From a secondary endosymbiont of Heteropsylla cubana (GTDB taxonomy: Bacteria; Pseudomonadota; Gammaproteobacteria; Enterobacterales; Enterobacteriaceae): a DNA stretch of 64,000 bases. The notes below the pieces were generated by a model. The model worked only from the letters and a program-made list of their open reading frames with translations, made no database searches and was not told the origin of the DNA. A program made the position numbers and the translations under genes. The stretch is taken from the NCBI RefSeq assembly GCF_000287355.1, contig NC_018420.1, positions 62,001-126,000 of the forward strand, read 5' to 3'. Within the stretch, counting starts at the first letter, position 1; each line of letters starts with the position of its first letter. Below, piece after piece: positions 25,713-38,352 of the stretch.

Positions 25713-27284
25713 ATGTTTGATGTCGTCGAATTATCTCGATTACAGTTTGCTATAACAGCAATGTACCATTTTATATTTGTCCCCCTCACGTTAGGTATGG
25801 CCTTTTTACTAGCTATTATGGAAACAGTGTACGTTCTGTCTGGTAAACAGATTTATAAAGATATGACTCAATTTTGGGGAAAGTTGTTTGCAATCAACTT
25901 TGCTCTTGGTATAGCTACCGGTCTTACTATGGAGTTCCAATTTGGAACCAATTGGTCATACTTTTCCCATTATGTCGGGGATATTTTTGGTGCACCGTTG
26001 GCCGTTGAAGGGTTAATGGCGTTTTTTTTAGAATCAACTTTCGTCGGACTTTTCTTTTTTGGTTGGGAACGCCTAGGAAAAGTACAGCATATGGCAGTTA
26101 CCTGGCTTGTTGCACTCGGTTCTAATTTATCTGCTCTCTGGATCCTTGTAGCCAATGCCTGGATGCAAAACCCAATTGCCTCTGATTTTAATTACGAAAC
26201 TATGCGAATGGAAATGACCAACCTAGTGGATCTTCTCCTAAATCCAGTTGCACAGGTAAAGTTTGTCCATACTGTAACTGCAGGATACTGTACTGGAGCT
26301 ATGTTTATTCTCGGTATTAGTTCCTATTATTTGTTAAAAAAACAGGATATTCCATTCGCTAAACGTTCTTTCGCAATCGCTGCTTCTTTCGGTATGGTAT
26401 CTATTATCTCTGTTATTCTTTTAGGAGATGAATCCGGTTACGAGATGGGTCGTATACAAAAAACCAAACTAGCTGCTATCGAAGCTGAATGGAATACCGA
26501 ACCAGCACCAGCTTCTCTGACTTTGTTCGGATTTCCAAACCAGGAAGAAGAAACCAATCGCTATGCTATTCGCATCCCATACATGCTCGGTATTATTGCA
26601 ACACGATCTACTGATCGTCAAGTTGTTGGTATTAAAGATTTGATGTTACAACATGAACTACGTATTCGTAGTGGAATAAAGGCTTATAGCCTTCTTAAAG
26701 AATTACGAAAAGGAAGCAGTGACCCCGACCTTAAAAAGGATTTCAATCATCATAAGAAAGATCTTGGTCATGGTTTTCTGCTTAAAAAATATATAAATGA
26801 CATCACAAAGGCTAGTGAGGAACAAATTCGTCAAGCAGTAAGAGATTCTATACCACGCGTAGCACCACTATATTTTTCTTTTCGAATCATGGTAGGTTGC
26901 GGTATATTGATGTTAGTACTAATTTCTGCCTGTTTTTTGAACGTACTAAAAAACCGTATCGGTAAAACCACCTGGTTATATCGAATAACGCTTTATGCAA
27001 TACCCTTACCATGGATTGCTATTGAATCTGGCTGGTTTATATCCGAATATGGACGCCAACCCTGGGCTATTAGTGATATTCTACCAACTTTTTTTGCTCA
27101 CTCAAACTTAACTTCTAGAGATGTTTTATTTTCTATGTTTTTAATTTGCACACTCTATACCTTATTTTTTATAATTGAAATCTATCTTATGTTTAAATTT
27201 GCACGACTCGGCCCCAGCAGTCTAAAAACTGGAAAGTATCATTTTGAAAGATCTCAAATTTCTTTAAAAAACAACGCTTTATAG
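25713..27284 (+). CDS. cydA: Cytochrome bd-I ubiquinol oxidase subunit I
   Basis: CydA is the haem-bearing quinol-oxidising subunit of cytochrome bd, a high-affinity terminal oxidase suited to low oxygen. The 523 residues match E. coli (522). His19, axial ligand of a b haem, lies in M-Y-H-F-I-F. The Q-loop region for quinol binding is present between the membrane helices in the middle. The family signature [12 protein letters not shown] is at about 440-451. The operon continues with cydB after 15 nt and cydX after a further 19 nt. Start chosen by GGAG and by [12 protein letters not shown]. The cydDC exporter needed for assembly is not in this window. Confidence 0.98.
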   Translation: MFDVVELSRLQFAITAMYHFIFVPLTLGMAFLLAIMETVYVLSGKQIYKDMTQFWGKLFAINFALGIATGLTMEFQFGTNWSYFSHYVGDIFGAPLAVEGLMAFFLESTFVGLFFFGWERLGKVQHMAVTWLVALGSNLSALWILVANAWMQNPIASDFNYETMRMEMTNLVDLLLNPVAQVKFVHTVTAGYCTGAMFILGISSYYLLKKQDIPFAKRSFAIAASFGMVSIISVILLGDESGYEMGRIQKTKLAAIEAEWNTEPAPASLTLFGFPNQEEETNRYAIRIPYMLGIIATRSTDRQVVGIKDLMLQHELRIRSGIKAYSLLKELRKGSSDPDLKKDFNHHKKDLGHGFLLKKYINDITKASEEQIRQAVRDSIPRVAPLYFSFRIMVGCGILMLVLISACFLNVLKNRIGKTTWLYRITLYAIPLPWIAIESGWFISEYGRQPWAISDILPTFFAHSNLTSRDVLFSMFLICTLYTLFFIIEIYLMFKFARLGPSSLKTGKYHFERSQISLKNNAL

Positions 27285-27299
27285 AGAGAATAATAACTT

Positions 27300-28439
27300 A
27301 TGTTTAGTTATGAGCTATTACGTGTTTTCTGGTGGGTGGTTATTGGTCTACTGCTCATCGGATTCGCGATCACCAATGGATTTGATATGGGTGTCGGTAT
27401 ATTAATGCGTCTTTTTGGTCGCAACGATATCGAACGCCGAATCATGATAAATACTATCGCTCCGCACTGGGATGGTAATCAGGTCTGGCTTATTGCTACA
27501 GGTGGAGCACTCTTTGCTGCCTGGCCCATAGTTTATGCAACAGCATTTTCTAGTTTTTACACTGCAATGATTCTAATATTAACATCGCTATTTTTTCGCC
27601 CAGTAGGTTTCGACTATCGATCAAAAATTAACAACTCTTACTGGAGAAATCTTTGGGATTGGGGAATTTTTATTGGAAGTATTGTTTCTCCAGTACTTAT
27701 TGGGGTTATATTTGGCAATCTATTACAAGGCATACCATTTTATATAGACGAGTATTGTCATATATATTACAATGGTTATTTTTTTCAAATGCTAAATCCA
27801 TTTAGTCTTCTGTTAGGAGTTGTCAGCCTATCGATGTTTGTAACACAAGGTGCCTCTTATCTGCAAATACGTACAACCGGAAATTTACAAATGCGGATGC
27901 GAATTATTACGCAGTATACTAGCCTAATTACAATAGTAACGTTTTTATTAGCGAGCATTTTAGTAATCTACTATATCGAAGGTTTTACCATTACTTCCGT
28001 AATTGATCGAAATGCGTGTTCAAACCCACTAAAAAAAGAAGTGACATATCAAATCGGAGCGTGGCTAAGTAATTATCAATCTAATAAAATTTTGTGGATC
28101 GTTCCAGCACTTGGTATGATTTTACCGTTATTTACAATTACTTTTAGCCGTTCTTGTCGCGGTGTTTCTGCTTTTGTTAGCTCTTCTTTAAGCTTAACAT
28201 TCATTATTCTTACTGCGGGAATTACGCTTTTTCCATTTATCATCCCATCAACTACAATGCCAAATGGAAGCTTAACTATATGGGATGCAACCTCCAGCTT
28301 GCAAACACTAAAAATCATGGCTATCATCACAATCATTTTTATGCCAATAGTACTCTTTTATACTATTTGGTGTTATTACAAAATGCTTGGTCGTATAACT
28401 ACACAATATATTCAAAAGAATACACATTCTTTATATTAA
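27300..28439 (+). CDS. cydB: Cytochrome bd-I ubiquinol oxidase subunit II
   Basis: CydB is the second membrane subunit of cytochrome bd and pairs with CydA. It has 379 residues, the same as E. coli, with eight or nine predicted membrane helices. The N-terminal segment with G-F-A-I-T-N-G-F-D-M-G-V and the following W-D-G-N-Q-V-W-L-I are family signatures. It sits between cydA and cydX in one operon. Confidence 0.98.
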   Translation: MFSYELLRVFWWVVIGLLLIGFAITNGFDMGVGILMRLFGRNDIERRIMINTIAPHWDGNQVWLIATGGALFAAWPIVYATAFSSFYTAMILILTSLFFRPVGFDYRSKINNSYWRNLWDWGIFIGSIVSPVLIGVIFGNLLQGIPFYIDEYCHIYYNGYFFQMLNPFSLLLGVVSLSMFVTQGASYLQIRTTGNLQMRMRIITQYTSLITIVTFLLASILVIYYIEGFTITSVIDRNACSNPLKKEVTYQIGAWLSNYQSNKILWIVPALGMILPLFTITFSRSCRGVSAFVSSSLSLTFIILTAGITLFPFIIPSTTMPNGSLTIWDATSSLQTLKIMAIITIIFMPIVLFYTIWCYYKMLGRITTQYIQKNTHSLY

Positions 28440-28458
28440 CTGAAGGAAAAATAAAACT

Positions 28459-28575
28459 ATGTGGTATTTTTATTGGATCTTAGGAACTTTTTTATCGTGC
28501 TCTTTAAGCATTATTTGCGTATTAACCATTGAGGTATTAAAAAATAACGAAAAACGAAACAGTTCGAAGAAATAA
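28459..28575 (+). CDS. cydX: Cytochrome bd-I oxidase small subunit CydX
   Basis: CydX is a single-helix small subunit that stabilises the CydAB haems. The 38-residue frame starts M-W-Y-F-Y-W-I-L-G-T and matches the E. coli start M-W-Y-F-A-W-I-L-G-T, with the same length (E. coli 37) and a hydrophobic helix over residues 3-25 followed by a Glu and a charged tail. It begins 19 nt after the cydB stop, as in E. coli, with an AGGA upstream. It is too short for many gene callers. Its retention argues that the oxidase is functional. Confidence 0.93.
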   Translation: MWYFYWILGTFLSCSLSIICVLTIEVLKNNEKRNSSKK

Positions 28576-30082
28576 AATTAACTAGTTTTATGATTACTAA
28601 AAATTATTATATAAAAATAATAAAAATATTTTTTGCTAGGTTGTAATAATCACTTTATTTCAAAGAGTGAAGTCCAACACACCTTAAGTAGCAGAGATCA
28701 GATATAAATTTATTTATATTGTTAATAGCTGTGTGAGAAACGCACTTTTTATTCATAACCTATGAAATACTTATATTTTTTATATTATTTTTATACCAAA
28801 AATACTTTACTTTAATTCTTTCGTAATAAACACAAGTATAAAACTTAACATATTTTTATTACAATACGACTTAAATCACTATTATTTAAAATGAATAATT
28901 TAATTATATTATGACGTTCATAAAATTAAGCAATTTTATGAAATAGTTAATTTCACTAGATCGGCAAGAGTAAAAAAATAATAGAAAAACTAATACTTCT
29001 AAAACAACCTATAAAATACTGAGAGGTTCAATAAATCTTTCATAAAATTAATGGATATAAAAAATCTTGTTCCACGAATTATATCTCACCCTCCACTAAA
29101 AAAAATATATCGACACAGTATGTATTTTAAATATATTTATTATAAATGGCGCTAATAATCTTCCCATTAATCACACAACATTACTATCTTAGTGTGTTTT
29201 TTGAAAGATCTTTTATAAGTTAATTAAAATTTATAAAACTATTATATTTTGATAGACTAACATGTAATTTCATAAATCATCATAATATTAAGCGTATTGA
29301 TGTAAAATACGATAATATTAAATAGTATAATTATACTATAAAAATATTTAGACTTATAAAACTTGTTTTCAATAAAAATAAATTTAAAAAAACCTTATAA
29401 AAAAAATAACCCATATAAAATGATGAATTATTATTTTGATAAGATATACAAAAGATCAGATAAAAGCATCCTAGTTAGTTTTTATTTACTTTTCAAGTAT
29501 TTACAAATTAATTTTAATAAAAAAAGATAAATTTAACTTTAATTATAAAAAAATCTATCTTTATTTTAATTTAATAAAATCAAAATTAATGTATTTATAT
29601 AAATATATAAAATTAATTAACTAAATTCTGAACAAACAGTCTAGTTAGATACCATGTTAATTAATTCGTTAAAATTGAATTGATTGATAAATATATTTTT
29701 TAAAAAATCTATTATTATCTACCTTTAATAAATTTATAGAAAACTTATTATTTCAAATTATCATAAAAAAATATTTTATTCTCAATAAATATACGCAATA
29801 AGTAGAGATTAATTTTAATGATTAACAATTAATCAAAAAAAATCTTATAAATATGCTAAATAACTTTATATAAACAACACAATCTCTATTTTCAACTAAC
29901 TAAAAATATTATAACTTACTTTTATTAAATGATTATTTTGCATATAAAAGAATCATTTAATAAAATAATTATAATTAAAAAATTTTAATCAAAAATATTT
30001 TATAAAATAATAAATAAACCAAACAAACACCTGTACCATTCTTCCAAAAACAATCTAATAGATAGCCGGGGTTACCAAATAA
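28576..30082. other. Gene-free spacer between cydX and nadK
   Basis: About 1.5 kb. ybgE, ybgC and the tol genes would follow cydX in E. coli, but I could align none. No strong hairpin marks the cyd operon end. Confidence 0.5.
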
Positions 30083-30961
30083 ATGGCTAACACTTTTCGC
30101 ATTATCGGCATTGTTGGCTATCCACGTCATCCTAATAAACTGGATATGCATGAGATGCTATATCATTGGCTGAACAATAAAGGTTACGATGTTATCGTAG
30201 AGCATCGTATCGCCCGCGCTTTAGCTTTACATCAAGCTACAACTGGTAGTTTATTGGATATTGGACAACAAGCAGATCTAGCTATCGTTGTTGGCGGCGA
30301 TGGAAATATGTTAGGTGCTACGCGTATTCTAGCAAAATATAACATTAAAGTCATTGGTATCAACCGCGGAAATCTTGGATTTTTAACTGACCTCGATCCT
30401 GATTCTGCGCTAAATCAATTATCTAATGTACTTTTAGGTCACTTTCGAAGTGAAAAACGTTTTTTACTAGAAGTTAAGGTATGTCGTCAAAACGTGCCTC
30501 CTCACTTAAGTAGCGCAATTAATGAAATCGTACTTCATTCAGGAAAAGTTGCACACATGATCGAATTTGAAGTATATATTGATGATATATTTGCATTTTC
30601 TCAGCGTTCTGATGGATTAATTATTGCCACGCCAACAGGGTCTACGGCGTATTCTTTGTCTGCGGGTGGACCAATACTGACGCCGCTAGTAGATGCTATT
30701 GCATTGATTCCGATGTTTCCCCACACCCTGTCCTCTCGACCACTCGTAATTAACGGTAACAGCACAATACAGCTAAAATTTCCTAAACTACTACCAGATT
30801 TAAAAATTAGCTGTGACAGTCAGATAACTGTGCCGATAGTGGATAACGAAGAAATTTGTATTCGTCGCAGTAATTACTATCTTAATTTAATTCATCCTGA
30901 TGATTACAATTATTTTAAAGTGCTCAATTTAAAATTAGGGTGGTCAAAAAAAAATTTTTAA
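30083..30961 (+). CDS. nadK: NAD kinase
   Basis: NAD kinase phosphorylates NAD+ with ATP to make NADP+, the only route to this cofactor. The 292 residues equal E. coli. The hallmark G-G-D-G-N is at residues 71-75, preceded by the hydrophobic strand A-I-V-V. The C-terminal domain keeps the conserved [14 protein letters not shown] segment that binds NAD. It stands alone: neither grpE (divergent in E. coli) nor recN (downstream) is recognisable. Identity is secure. Confidence 0.98.
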   Translation: MANTFRIIGIVGYPRHPNKLDMHEMLYHWLNNKGYDVIVEHRIARALALHQATTGSLLDIGQQADLAIVVGGDGNMLGATRILAKYNIKVIGINRGNLGFLTDLDPDSALNQLSNVLLGHFRSEKRFLLEVKVCRQNVPPHLSSAINEIVLHSGKVAHMIEFEVYIDDIFAFSQRSDGLIIATPTGSTAYSLSAGGPILTPLVDAIALIPMFPHTLSSRPLVINGNSTIQLKFPKLLPDLKISCDSQITVPIVDNEEICIRRSNYYLNLIHPDDYNYFKVLNLKLGWSKKNF

Positions 30962-32027
30962 TTTTTTTCAGATAATTTAATACAATTATTAATCATTTCA
31001 ATTAAAAATTTATATATTTATAGTTATATGACTCTTGTTATACTTCATAAGTATATAAGAAGCAAAAAAAACAAAAAAAATTATATAATACATTGCTTAT
31101 ATTAATACGATAAAATATATTATACATATAATACAAAAATTATTATATTTTTAATAAATACAGAAAACACTGATATCTTTTACTATTCACTAAAAACTCG
31201 ATGGTAGATTGTTTTAATGAATTATATATTTATTTCTTATGCTTTTTTTTAAAAAAATCAAGTGACTGTATAAATAATTAAATAAAAAGCTTAAAACATA
31301 CATAACTCATTAATAATCAATAAAGATAGTAGAGAATATCTTTAGCTAATAAATTATAAAATTATATTTTATATAAAAATCATAAATTGTAATTGAAAAA
31401 TTGACAATGCAATAAAGAGATATAAAAATAAGATACATAAACAGATAGGATGACATCCTCACTTTATCTTTTCGTCATATATTATATAACATACATTATA
31501 TAATATTTTATTTTTTATTTATAAAAAATATATTAATATTTAACTCTCTATAAATTTATAAAATCATGTTAATTAAATTAATGATTAAATTTAATAATTA
31601 AGAATTGCAAAAAAATTATTTTTCGATAGTAAAAACAAAGTGATGTTGATTATTGTCAATACTGAATCAGTAGCTCCGCTCAAGACGTTTTTTTTCAAAT
31701 CATTTACAACATAATATTTCTAGTTTTAAACAACATATTTTTAAGTAAATAATTTCCTAATACAGAAAAATTAAAAATAGTATTTTTATATAAAATATAA
31801 AATTTTTTAAACACCAACAAAAAAAATAACCAATATGTTAATCAAATAGCTATTTTATTATTTATAGATATTTTATGAATTCATAGATCTATAATATAGA
31901 TATATTTTTACAAAAAAAAAAATAAAAAACAAAATCAGGTGAAAGTCTAATTTTGAGTTTCATGACATTTTAATTTAGATTACTTTAATTGTATACTTAA
32001 TATTTGCATGGATGAATCAACTGCTTT
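30962..32027. other. Convergent spacer between nadK and tsaB
   Basis: No gene. A slightly richer stretch at 31620-31700 contains the palindrome ACTGAATCAGT and ends in a run of eight T; it is perhaps an old remnant or a weak terminator, but I cannot name it. Confidence 0.45.
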
Positions 32028-32717
32028 CTAAACGATCTTTGATGCCACTTTATTACGCAAATAGGTAGGTTTAGCAACTGATACATGTTGCGCTTTATTA
32101 TCACGATAAGAATCTAAAGCAAGCGGTAACATATCTCGAGCGTTAGGTAGTAAAGCATTTCCAGGTATTAGTTCTAATCCTTTATGATGAAGGAGTTTCG
32201 GATAAGTCTTCCATCCTGTTCCTGCGGTAGCCCAACAACCTGACAAATGTGATTCCAACGACTGTACATCTTCACTTTTTACGACCAATTCATGCTCTTT
32301 TCCTATCCACATAGATCCATGGCGCTGATAGGTAGCCCAATAAACTTCTCCCATACGTGCATCAATAGCTGTTAATACTCGACTAATTCCTGTTTTTCGC
32401 CAAGCTCCCTCTGCTAAGACAGTAAGCGTAGATATGCTTAAAAGGGGAAGATTCGCCCCCAAAGCAAGACCTTGAGCAATTCCCAATCCTATACGAATAC
32501 CGGTAAAACTACCAGGACCACATCCGAATGCTAAAGCATCTATTTTTCTTAGGTTTATCTCCGCTTTTGCTAGTAAGCTATCTATCATTGATAAAATATG
32601 TATTGTATGCTCACCTGGAGAAACAATAAAATTTTCTAGAAGGACATCCTTGTTGCACATCAATGCAACAGAACAAGCTTCAGTTGTAGTATCAAGAGCT
32701 AAAATATAAGTAGACAT
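32028..32717 (-). CDS. tsaB: tRNA threonylcarbamoyladenosine biosynthesis protein TsaB
   Basis: TsaB (YeaZ) is the scaffold partner of TsaD in making the t6A base at position 37 of tRNAs reading ANN codons, a universal and near-essential modification. The 229 residues match E. coli (231). The ASKHA-fold start L-A-L-D-T-T-T-E-A-C-S-V-A-L and the G-P-G-S-F-T-G-I-R-I-G segment are intact. The C end T-Y-L-R-N-K-V-A stops a few residues early. The ATG at 32717 lacks a clear ribosome-binding site. TsaC, TsaD and TsaE are not in this window. Confidence 0.97.
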   Translation of the reverse strand: MSTYILALDTTTEACSVALMCNKDVLLENFIVSPGEHTIHILSMIDSLLAKAEINLRKIDALAFGCGPGSFTGIRIGLGIAQGLALGANLPLLSISTLTVLAEGAWRKTGISRVLTAIDARMGEVYWATYQRHGSMWIGKEHELVVKSEDVQSLESHLSGCWATAGTGWKTYPKLLHHKGLELIPGNALLPNARDMLPLALDSYRDNKAQHVSVAKPTYLRNKVASKIV

Positions 32718-33949
32718 GTGAAAAGTTATTTCAATGCTTCATAAAATAGAATGAAATAAGAGATGATCATAATATCACAATAGTTTTTTCTTAAGCAAAA
32801 AAAACAATAACTATCTTTCCTCTTATTAAGAAAATGGCTTTATTTGAATATAAAATACAATTTCATCTATAACTCTGTTTTCATCTAAACATCCTCTACA
32901 ACAATTCCATTCTTTAAATGAAACAATAATGTTAAATACACTATTTATTTTGTTTAAAATCTATATTTGTATAGTTAAAGACTATCTATATAATGATATA
33001 GAATACACTCTACATCAAAATAATAAAATTAACTTTACTGATGATATATTAAATATTATATTTATATCTTAATATAAAAACTTATTAGATGTAATATAAA
33101 AATATTAAAATCTTCTGAACTTAAAACAACTGTTTTTTTATGATTAACATTCGGCTATATCGCACTTCCTAAGAAATATGTTTTTATATGACACTACTTC
33201 ATAAGGAAGTCTCTATCTGTATAATTTATTTTGTAAATCGGTTTGTTAAGTACAGCGCACCTTAACAAACCTATTGGAAGTTTTCTATTAAGAGATCTTC
33301 TGAATGCTAAAAATTATTATGCTGATAAGGCTCAATCAAAAATAGACATTTTCACTTATGACAACTTAATAAATTAGAAAATACTACATATAAATAAAAC
33401 CTTTCTAAAAAGAATAATTATTTAATTATCCTCAAAATGAAATTTGAAGATACTTCTATATATAAAACTCTTTAGTTTTAAAACCATAGGTTAAAACCAT
33501 CTTTGATATAAAAACATGAATTTAATAGATCAAATTACCACTTAATCAGGTTAAAAGTATATTTTTAAATATATGTCTTTAAAATAATCATATAATTATT
33601 AATTAAATAATTAACAAGAAATATTTAAAGTAAAAATAAATAACAAGAACATTAAATATCTCTTTTTAAGAGAGAGATTATAACGTATTTTAAATTTACC
33701 TAAAGATAACGTCAAGCATGTAAACCTATCTATGTTTATAACTTATTTAGATTATTGATGTAAACCCTATATGACATTTCCTATTAATAATAAAAATTAT
33801 TAAAAAATTAAAAAATATATATTGATAATGAATCGAACATTTAAAGGAATAAAGTTTTTGATAAAAAATTTTAAGTAATTTTACACAAGATAAAAATAAT
33901 ATATTAATTAAACATTGATTAATATATTATAAACCTGCATTACTATTAT
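32718..33949. other. Gene-free spacer with a perfect inverted repeat
   Basis: The left part of the largest gene-poor stretch. No gene recognised. The segment 33120-33310 is more G+C-rich and structured than its surroundings and holds the inverted repeat listed separately. Confidence 0.45.
33240..33271. repeat. Perfect 11-bp inverted repeat (hairpin)
   Basis: GGTTTGTTAAG at 33240-33250 is exactly complementary to CTTAACAAACC at 33261-33271 across a 10-nt loop. A second, longer-range pair, ACTTCCT (33164-33170) with AGGAAGT (33204-33210), lies just upstream. Neither side has an immediate T run, so it is not a typical terminator. It may be a structured RNA or a relic. Confidence 0.6.
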
Positions 33950-36350
33950 AAATAAATTGTTAAGATTAGAGAAGATAAATACGTCAATCTAGTAAAATTA
34001 ACCTTTATAATCTTTTAAAAAAAATAAACCCGAACATTCCCGATAAAATCAACATTGCAATTAAATAATTATTTTTTTAAGAAACACAAAATATGATTCT
34101 TATTTATATTGATAAAATAAGCTTTTTTTAAATAAAAAATATACTGACTTCTACTAACGATATAGTCAATATTTCTACTACATAAGAATATATAAAAAAA
34201 AATAATTATTTTCTTATTTCTATGAAAACCTTATAAAACTTTCAAAAATTGAAATATATTTTATGCTAACACGTAAATCATAATTTAAATTTATCCTCGT
34301 ATATTCAGAAGCATAAGTTATTTCAATAAAATATTGATGAGAAGTAACAACTAACAACGTCGCTGAAGAAATCACTCACTTGATTACATGTTGTAAATAT
34401 AAACCAACGACGTACTCTACAGTATATAAATTATAATAATAATTTACCGCGCTTTATAAAAAAATAAATACCAGTTATTATTGCAATTAGAATAACTTTA
34501 TTATTTAAATTTTTATTTTAAGCAAAAAAAAAGAAATCCCCTACTTGGATATTAAATCCAAATTTAGCTTCTCTAATATTTACACTTCCCATCAAAATAA
34601 CAAGCTATTCTTGCATCTAAAATGATTAGACACCTTAAGATTAAGACCTATAAAATAATTTATTACGTAATAAGCAATACGAATTAAAAAAAAATACAAC
34701 AATAAATACCATTAATTTTTTAAAGTGACCATAGCCATACCAGCTAACTAAAAAATAGTTTATGACTTTAACTAAAGCAGGAATAATAAGTAAGTTTATT
34801 AAACTTATATGAAATAAAACTAAAATTTACATTTATTCTTTATAATAGCACTATCTAATAAACTTCTTTTCATTTATTAAACTTCAACTTTTAGTTATGT
34901 AAATAACTGCATCAACAAGATATACATTATTAAAAAAAGTTATTTATTATTGATTTCAATTAACCTTTAAAGCAATATTTACTAGACAGTACTATTATAT
35001 TTTAAGCATATTAGTTATTATATAGTTTTATGGTAATTTAAGCTATCTCAATAAAAATTGATCTTTGAATATTTCTATAATTTTTTTGATATCTATAAAA
35101 TTCAAAGAAACTCAAATTGATGTATATAATCTTTCATAAAAACTTTTATATAAGTAGTTATTTTTAATAAAAATCTAAACTTTAAAATATTTTTATAAAA
35201 TTATTGTTATCTTGATTTTAAAATAATTAGTTATAAATTTTGTTTATTTTATAAAAAAATAAAAACTGATATTATTATTAATATATTTTTCATTAAACAA
35301 CATAAATATTACAAATATTAAGAACGTGTTCTTATATAATCTCTTTATTTTTAAAGAAATCTGTTTTTCAAGCAAATAGATAAGTTTATATTTATTTTTT
35401 TATAAAAATTGAAGTAATTAAACAAAACCTAATATTATTTATAATACTTTTTATAGAAATATTTACTATAAATTTGATTGTTTTAATATTATACCTATTA
35501 TAGGTATCTTCTTAATTTAAGATTGGAATATTATCTCTAAATCTATTAAGTAAATAATACAATAAATAATTTGTAATCAATAAATGTTTTTAAATCAAAT
35601 TAAAGTAATATACCCCTATTAACTATAGTAATAATTTAAATGTTTAAATAAATCATGTATAATAGTTATTACAAAATATTTAAATAATTCACTATCAAAA
35701 TAGAGATAAACTATATACTTCGTCTCTAAAACACTTTGTTACGTAACAAGTATACTTATTAATTGATTTTTAATAAATATTTAAAAAAAATAAGTTAACA
35801 AATATAGTTAGATAATATCATTGATTATGTTAGTAACATAATTAAATCAACTGTTCGTTTTATAGTTTAATTCTATTAAAAATAAAACTAAAACGTTTAA
35901 TTAATTTTACATAACATTAATTAGTTAAAAACTTAAATCATATAATCGCAATAATTTTATTATAAAAAAAATTAACATCATTATATAGATTTAGATAATT
36001 AATCAGTTTAAAAAAACATAATCCTATTATGTCTAAAAAAACAAAGAATTAACAAAACACCTATCAAATAGAATACTCTTAATAAGACCAACCCTATCTG
36101 GTTATAAAAAAAATACCTGCATCTCCACTTGATGTCATGCGCGTGTAATAATAAATATTTTCTATAAAAAATAAAAAATCAAGCTGTTACAAAAAAATAG
36201 GATAATAAATAAATCCTTGCATGGTTGAATTTAATGCAAAAAGTTATTAATGTGTTTATTTAATAAAACTTTTATATAAGTTTCCATAAAAATCTCATAA
36301 AATAAATCGATCTGATTGATGATCAGATTAAGAAAATTAACTTAATAGTT
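33950..36350 (-). pseudogene. mutS: mutS pseudogene (mismatch recognition ATPase)
   Basis: MutS recognises base mismatches. On the minus strand several blocks line up in order. At 36111-36145, S-G-D-A-G-I resembles the N-terminal S-A-G-E...M-A-G-I with a small deletion. At 34634-34648, G-L-N-L stands at the Walker A G-P-N-M. At 34597-34629, L-I-I-L-D-A-R-I-A-C-Y matches L-I-A-L-M-A-Y-I-G-S-Y. At 34394-34413, T-S...G-L-Y-L matches T-S-T-Y-D-G-L-S-L. At 34325-34345, T-S-H-Q-Y-F-I-E-I-T matches A-T-H-Y-F-E-L-T. The gaps between the last four blocks fit the E. coli protein to within a few codons; about 45 codons are missing upstream. Stops and a broken Walker A show it is dead. Ends are projected from the 853-residue length. 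Confidence 0.68.
36310..36328 (-). terminator. Possible dxs terminator hairpin
   Basis: ATCTGAT and ATCAGAT pair across a 5-nt loop about 92 nt beyond the dxs stop. On the minus strand the stem is followed by CGATTTATTTTAT, a weak T-rich tail. Confidence 0.4.
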
Positions 36351-36419
36351 TAAACAATCCTAATAAATATAAAAATTCTTTTAAAAAAATAAATCCCTAT
36401 TTATATTCTATATATTAAT

Positions 36420-38285
36420 TTAAGTTAACCAGTCTTCAATTTTTTTCTGAATGCCCACTGCATCAAGCCCCAATGCTACTCGCATTTCTTCTTGAGTGCC
36501 CGATGGAATAAAATAGTCAGGAAAACCAATATTTAAGACAGGTATTGTGAGTCTCTTATACATTACATGCTCATTTACAGCACTACCAGCGCCACCCATA
36601 ATCACATTTTCCTCAATTGTAACCAAAGATCGATGAGTCATCGCTAACTCACTAATCAAGGAACCGTCAAGTGGCTTCACAAAACGCATATCTACTAAAG
36701 TTCCATTCATGGCTTTTGCTACCTCTTTGGCATGAGGCAACAAAGCCCCAAAATTAAGAATAGCGATGTCGTCTCCATGACGACGTATTATCCCTTTACC
36801 TAATGGCAATTCATATAAATCAGAAATGGTAGCACCTGTACCATTACCGCGAGGATAACGAACCGCAATTGGTCCTCCCTTATAGCAATATCCTGTATGT
36901 AACATTAGTCGACATTCGTTCTCATCGCTCGGAGTCATAATCACCATATTTGGAATACATCGTAAATAAGAAAGATCGAATGCACCTTGATGAGTTTGTC
37001 CATCAGCACCAACAAGACCACCGCGATCAATCGCAAAGAGTACGGGTAAATTTTGAATAGCAACATCATGGATAACCTGATCGTACGCTCTCTGCAGAAA
37101 AGTAGAATAAATAGCTACTATTGGATTATAACCACCGATAGCTAAACCAGCCGCAAAAGTAACGGCGTGTTGTTCTGCGATAGCAACATCAAAATACTGA
37201 TGCGGATATTTTTGTGAAAACGAAGTCATGCCAGAACCTTCTCGCATAGCAGGTGTGATAGCCATAAGTTTATTATCGTATTCAGCAGTAGTACACAACC
37301 AGTTTCCGAAAACTGTTGAGTAAGTAGGGTTGCATCTAGTACTTACTTTCGGTAAAACGCCTACATCAGGATCAAATTTAGGTACTGCATGCCAACTAAT
37401 GGGATCTTTTTCAGCTGGCGCATAGCCACAGCCTTTTTTTGTCATAATATGAAGTAACTGTGGTCCTTTTTTATCTTCAATACTCTTTAATGTCTGAATT
37501 AACCCCTGAACATCATGCCCATCTACTGGACCGATATAATTTACCCCTAACTCTTCAAATAAGGCACCCGGAACTACTATGCTTTTAATATGCTTTTCAG
37601 TACGCTTAAATAAATCTTTAATTGGAGGGATACTAGAAAGATTTTTTTTACTTTTTTCAAATAAATCAGAAGATGCGTCACCAGATAAAACTGCTTTAAA
37701 ATAATTATTTAAGCCCCCAACAGTTTCTGAAATAGCCATTTTATTATCATTGAGTATCATCAATAGATTAAACTTGATATCACCCGCATGATTCATCGCC
37801 TCGAAAGCCATACCAGCAGTAATAGCTCCATCACCAATCACGCACACTATACGACGACCTAACCCCTCATGTTTAGCTGCCACTGCCATACCAAGACCAG
37901 CACTGATAGAGGTAGAAGAATGTCCTACAGAAAGGTGATCATATTCACTTTCTCCACGCCACGGAAAAGGATGAAGACCATAACGTTGTCGAATAGTAGA
38001 AATACGGTCACGTCGACCAGTTAAAATCTTATGAGGATAAGCTTGATGCCCAACATCCCAAATCAACCGATCAAAAGGCGTTTTATAAACATAATGCAAA
38101 GCTACCGTCAATTCTACGGCGCCTAACCCAGAAGCAAAATGTCCACTAGAACGACTCACGCTATCCAACAGAAATTCTCGCAACTCAGAGCATAATTCCA
38201 CCAAGCGATCTTTGGGTAACTGACGTAATTGCTTAGGGTCGTCCACCAAAAATAATGTTGGATATTTTTTAATATCAAGGATCAT
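36420..38285 (-). CDS. dxs: 1-deoxy-D-xylulose-5-phosphate synthase
   Basis: Dxs condenses pyruvate and glyceraldehyde 3-phosphate, using thiamine diphosphate, to make DXP for the MEP isoprenoid pathway and for thiamine and pyridoxal synthesis. At 621 residues it is full length (E. coli 620). The thiamine diphosphate motif starts G-D-G at 151-153 and ends L-N-D-N near 178-181. The catalytic segment [11 protein letters not shown] is intact. It lies 67 nt downstream of the ispA pseudogene on the same strand; in E. coli xseB-ispA-dxs form an operon, so only the last gene has survived. DXP may be kept for cofactors as well as for isoprenoids. Confidence 0.98.
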   Translation of the reverse strand: MILDIKKYPTLFLVDDPKQLRQLPKDRLVELCSELREFLLDSVSRSSGHFASGLGAVELTVALHYVYKTPFDRLIWDVGHQAYPHKILTGRRDRISTIRQRYGLHPFPWRGESEYDHLSVGHSSTSISAGLGMAVAAKHEGLGRRIVCVIGDGAITAGMAFEAMNHAGDIKFNLLMILNDNKMAISETVGGLNNYFKAVLSGDASSDLFEKSKKNLSSIPPIKDLFKRTEKHIKSIVVPGALFEELGVNYIGPVDGHDVQGLIQTLKSIEDKKGPQLLHIMTKKGCGYAPAEKDPISWHAVPKFDPDVGVLPKVSTRCNPTYSTVFGNWLCTTAEYDNKLMAITPAMREGSGMTSFSQKYPHQYFDVAIAEQHAVTFAAGLAIGGYNPIVAIYSTFLQRAYDQVIHDVAIQNLPVLFAIDRGGLVGADGQTHQGAFDLSYLRCIPNMVIMTPSDENECRLMLHTGYCYKGGPIAVRYPRGNGTGATISDLYELPLGKGIIRRHGDDIAILNFGALLPHAKEVAKAMNGTLVDMRFVKPLDGSLISELAMTHRSLVTIEENVIMGGAGSAVNEHVMYKRLTIPVLNIGFPDYFIPSGTQEEMRVALGLDAVGIQKKIEDWLT

Positions 38286-38352
38286 GAAATATACTCATAC
38301 CTAAGATAGAAAGACCGTATTACTTGTTTATCATGCTCAATAATATAACGTG

